From: JAEUSF01 sp964484145
Lineage (GTDB): Bacteria; Patescibacteriota; Doudnabacteria; UBA920
DNA length: 7,056 nucleotides
Reading direction: 5' to 3'
Assembly (NCBI GenBank): GCA_964484145.1
Contig: CAZAED010000042.1
Span: 1 to 7,056, forward strand
A model generated the notes under the pieces. That model saw only the letters and a list, made by a program, of their open reading frames with translations, was not told the DNA's origin and ran no database searches. The position numbers were made by a program, and so were the translations under genes. Positions 5,071-7,056 of this stretch are shown here, piece by piece. Numbering within the stretch: position 1 is the stretch's first letter; each line of letters opens with the position of its first letter.

Positions 5071-5120
5071 TTACTGCAGATTAAATCCTGAGTTCATCTG
5101 CGGTTTAAAAATCTGTGGTC
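5071..5120. repeat. Imperfect GCAGAT-type repeats at the start of the rpsL leader
   Basis: The plus strand contains ATCTGCGGTT followed after three bases by ATCTGTGGTC. GCAGAT (5076-5081) is complementary to ATCTGC (5096-5101). ACCGCA (5055-5060) can pair instead with TGCGGT (5099-5104), and GACCGCA with TGTGGTC (5114-5120), so mutually exclusive stems are possible in the leader RNA. The words resemble the spaced GCGGAT words of the repeats at 474 and 3672. It may be a repeat remnant rather than a designed switch. Confidence 0.35.
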
Positions 5121-5143
5121 TGGTTTCTTATTCAATTAGCCTT

Positions 5144-5172
5144 ATTTTACTACCTTTAGAATCCTTTGTCAA
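5144..5172 (-). promoter_or_regulatory. Sigma70-type promoter of the str operon (rpsL)
   Basis: On the minus strand TTGACA (5172-5167), a 17-base spacer and TAAAAT (5149-5144) form a near-consensus promoter. The predicted start point near 5137 leaves a leader of about 310 nt before rpsL. Boxes and spacing are identical to the tuf promoter at 449-421, and both spacers begin with an AAGG-TT-like sequence. Confidence 0.82.
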
Positions 5173-5228
5173 TCGATTAATGCCAGTATTAATTAGATCA
5201 TTGCTGTCTCATTTTTACCACCCACCCA

Positions 5229-5270
5229 TTTGTTGGTAAAAAGTCACATATGTGACTTTTTACCAACAAA
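5229..5270. repeat. Perfect 42-bp palindrome upstream of the rpsL promoter
   Basis: Two 21-base arms, TTTGTTGGTAAAAAGTCAC then AT and its exact complement, meet with no spacer around CACAT-ATGTG. The arm end TTTTTACCA (5257-5265) occurs once more at 5212-5220, nearer the promoter. No T-tract follows on either strand. It lies 57 bases upstream of the rpsL -35 box and 34 bases beyond the protease terminator. Candidate roles are an operator, a cruciform or recombination site, or a transcript-end hairpin. Which of these is not decidable from the sequence. Confidence 0.8.
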
Positions 5271-5294
5271 ATAATTTCAATAAAATAATAATGG

Positions 5295-5339
5295 GAAAAT
5301 AAGAATAGGACTCTTCCATACTTACGGAAGAGCCCTATT
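5295..5339 (-). terminator. Terminator of the metalloprotease gene
   Basis: In minus-strand RNA a 14-bp stem, AATAGGGCTCTTCC (5339-5326) with GGAAGAGTCCTATT (5317-5304), surrounds an 8-base loop and is followed by the U-rich CTTATTTTC. One pair (5333 with 5310) is G-U in minus RNA but would be A-C in plus RNA, so the structure is complete only in the direction of the protease transcript. It begins 28 bases after the protease stop. The T-tract is modest. Confidence 0.7.
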
Positions 5340-5367
5340 AAAACTTTAATTACACTTAACTAAGTAC

Positions 5368-7056
5368 CTATTTTGTTACTGAAACACTAGACGAAGCACT
5401 GTTTCCAGCCACGTCGTAGGCTTTAGCCATAATAGTGTGAGTGCCGTTAGAAACTTTCCTATTTACGTTCCAACGGTAACTATATGGAGCAGAAGTGTCT
5501 GTGGCAACTGCTTTGCCGTCAATATAGAATTCTACCTTGGAAACGCCAACGTTGTCGGAAGCAGAAGCTGCAACGTCTACCCTACTGCCTATTTTAGCAC
5601 CGTTTAGAGGACTGGTTATATTAACCGTTGGAGCAATAACATCTGCAATTAAAGTGGTTGCACTTGCTATATTACTTGCGCTCGAATCCCCGGCTCCGTT
5701 GTAAGCCATAATTCTGTAGTAATACGTGCTATTAGAAGTAAGACTGTAACTTGAGTAATTAGTTACATTGGCTCCAATATTAGCTATTTGAGTAAAGTTA
5801 GTTCCGTCTGTTGAACGCTCTAATTTAAACCCTAGCTCGTCGGTTGAAGTATCAACCCAAGTTAAATTAATTTGAGTCTGGGAAACTGCCGTAGCCTGAA
5901 GTGCACCAGGAGTAGCTGGGACAGTCGTACTATTAGGGTTACTTCTAAAGGAAGCGACTGTTGTAGCGTTTAAATTTGCTGTTCTGGCATTGTCTCTTTG
6001 GTTTGCTATGCCCGTTGGATAACCGGCATAAGTAACATTCGGATTTGAAAAATATGGCACACGGGTACACCCCAACGCACAAGGCGCCGCGTAAGACATA
6101 ACAGTGCGGTATACACCGTCTACGTAGTGTCCATATGACCAAGCGTAATATGCACCTCCTCCATTAGCCGGATCATGCTGCATTCCTATATTATGTCCGT
6201 GCTCGTGAGCAAAAGTTAAGTTGCCAACCGCGCAGTCCATATCTACGGCGGCAAAGGCATAACTAGCAAAACTAGTACTTGGAGATCCCATAACCCACGC
6301 TGTACCACAAGCACTACCACCGTTCTGTACCACAATTGAAACCATATCCGCTCCATATTGATCTCTCAAACTATTAACATAAGGGTCTGCCTGCGCCCAA
6401 TAAAGTTCTGAGCTCGTTTCACCTAACTCTGTATGAGGTACTTCTGCTGTGGCTACCAAATTGTAGTGCATATTAATTTGACTATTTATAAAAGCAGTAT
6501 TTGTGTAGTCAACAGCCGCCTGAATTAAAGCGTCTATTTGCGCAGTTCCCCCAGCTGCATCTCTAGCTTGTGGAGTATATACAGAAAGTAAATCTACTTG
6601 CACTTCTCCGTCATTTGCTACAGTACCTAAAACTGCACCTGCCGAACCTTGCGTAGAAGTATCTAAACTAACATTTTTAGGCAATTTAACTTCTTGTTCA
6701 GGAGGAAAAGCAGTCGGATCCATTTTTTCCACAATATGTTTTCCTTCTTTAGAAGGCCTTATTTCATATAATTCTGTTCCCACACTTATACTACCGGCTA
6801 AAAAGCCATTTTTTACCGTTAAGCTTACGTTTGAGTCAGCTTGACCCTGTACAGAGCCTCGCCAAACAGCGTTTCCCGCGCCCCGTTTTTCTAAATTTTT
6901 TAAATTAACTACTACTGTGCGGTCGCCCGGTAGTTTTATTTGCATTTTTCCGGCACCTTTTTCTACCTGCTCTGTGTCTACATCAACTTCTTCTGCTTCA
7001 AGACCAAATTTGCTTTGTTCATGGGCATTTCGTGGGCACTGATTATTGCCCCAGGT
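5368..7056 (-). CDS. Secreted zinc metalloprotease (metzincin, reprolysin-like) with FN3 and Ig-like domains; N-terminus off the right edge
   Basis: The frame stays open from the TAG at 5368 to the window edge, giving 562 codons. The ATG at 6945 is internal, since 37 open codons lie upstream of it. Numbering from the edge, residues to about 120 look like a reprolysin-type propeptide (AVWRGSVQGQADSNVSLTVK, then LAGSISVGTELYEIRP). The catalytic domain (about 150-372) has the metzincin zinc site HEHGHNIGMQHD (284-295; three His ligands and the catalytic Glu) and a Met-turn TVMSY (Met 320). Cys 250, 275, 326 and 330 could form disulfides. An FN3 domain follows (about 381-468: LTWVDTSTDELGFKLERS, YYYRIMAYNGAGDSSAS), then a bacterial Ig-like domain (about 475-562: KVEFYIDGKAVATD, THTIMAKAYDVAGNSASSS). 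No membrane anchor or sorting signal is seen at the C-terminus. Domains and disulfides imply export; the signal peptide would be upstream of the window. The substrate is unknown. It has its own terminator and is separate from the str operon. Confidence 0.93.
   Translation of the reverse strand, partial: TWGNNQCPRNAHEQSKFGLEAEEVDVDTEQVEKGAGKMQIKLPGDRTVVVNLKNLEKRGAGNAVWRGSVQGQADSNVSLTVKNGFLAGSISVGTELYEIRPSKEGKHIVEKMDPTAFPPEQEVKLPKNVSLDTSTQGSAGAVLGTVANDGEVQVDLLSVYTPQARDAAGGTAQIDALIQAAVDYTNTAFINSQINMHYNLVATAEVPHTELGETSSELYWAQADPYVNSLRDQYGADMVSIVVQNGGSACGTAWVMGSPSTSFASYAFAAVDMDCAVGNLTFAHEHGHNIGMQHDPANGGGAYYAWSYGHYVDGVYRTVMSYAAPCALGCTRVPYFSNPNVTYAGYPTGIANQRDNARTANLNATTVASFRSNPNSTTVPATPGALQATAVSQTQINLTWVDTSTDELGFKLERSTDGTNFTQIANIGANVTNYSSYSLTSNSTYYYRIMAYNGAGDSSASNIASATTLIADVIAPTVNITSPLNGAKIGSRVDVAASASDNVGVSKVEFYIDGKAVATDTSAPYSYRWNVNRKVSNGTHTIMAKAYDVAGNSASSSVSVTK

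Noticed and set aside
5217..5228. G-quadruplex in the minus-strand GGGTGGGTGG
   Set aside because: Only three short G-runs are clustered, and a fourth would have to come from inside the stable palindrome.
5242..5257. CRP-type binding site in the large palindrome
   Set aside because: The core reads TCACA-TA-TGTGA, the reverse order of the TGTGA-N6-TCACA consensus, so it does not match.
5945..6142. 65-codon minus-strand frame inside the protease gene
   Set aside because: It is an out-of-frame reading of the metzincin catalytic domain.
6943..6945. ATG as the start of the protease
   Set aside because: The frame continues open for 37 codons to the window edge, and the ATG falls within the propeptide with no signal peptide after it, so it is internal.

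Overview
The window carries the bacterial str operon in its classical order, read on the minus strand: rpsL (S12), rpsG (S7), fusA (EF-G), then the first 77 codons of tuf (EF-Tu). A secreted metalloprotease gene lies upstream of it at the right edge. The organism is probably a Candidate Phyla Radiation / Patescibacteria member of the Parcubacteria type. This is inferred from the EF-G sequence style (NKINQTGGDF and GGDGRG in place of the usual G4 and G5 motifs), enlarged ribosomal proteins, scarce Shine-Dalgarno sequences, small hypothetical genes inside a ribosomal operon, and intergenic palindromes of a kind common in such genomes. It is not proven by the window. The standard genetic code fits all genes.

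Layout from right to left, in the direction of minus-strand transcription. (1) 7056-5368: a metzincin protease with FN3 and Ig-like domains; its N-terminus lies outside the window. (2) 5367-4824: a 544-base gap with the protease terminator (5339-5304), a perfect 42-bp palindrome (5229-5270), a near-consensus promoter (TTGACA-17-TAAAAT, 5172-5144) and a leader of about 310 nt with hairpins and repeat-type palindromes. (3) rpsL, a repeat-rich gap, then rpsG with an Ala/Pro/Lys-rich insertion. (4) 3696-3079: a gap that breaks the operon. It holds a plus-strand gene for a 73-residue two-helix membrane protein with a very strong Shine-Dalgarno and its own terminator. (5) fusA. (6) A 118-residue Phd/YefM-like small protein between fusA and tuf, preceded by a terminator-type hairpin that points the opposite way. 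(7) A second promoter with the same boxes and spacing as the rpsL promoter (449-421), a leader of about 180 nt, and the start of tuf.

S12 and S7 are 30S proteins of the decoding centre and head; EF-G translocates tRNA and mRNA; EF-Tu delivers aminoacyl-tRNA. The operon therefore supplies one functional unit, and tuf has an additional promoter of its own. The observations most worth following up are the altered guanine-recognition motifs of EF-G, the opposing membrane-protein gene embedded in the operon, the 42-bp palindrome upstream of the rpsL promoter, and the Phd-like gene between fusA and tuf.
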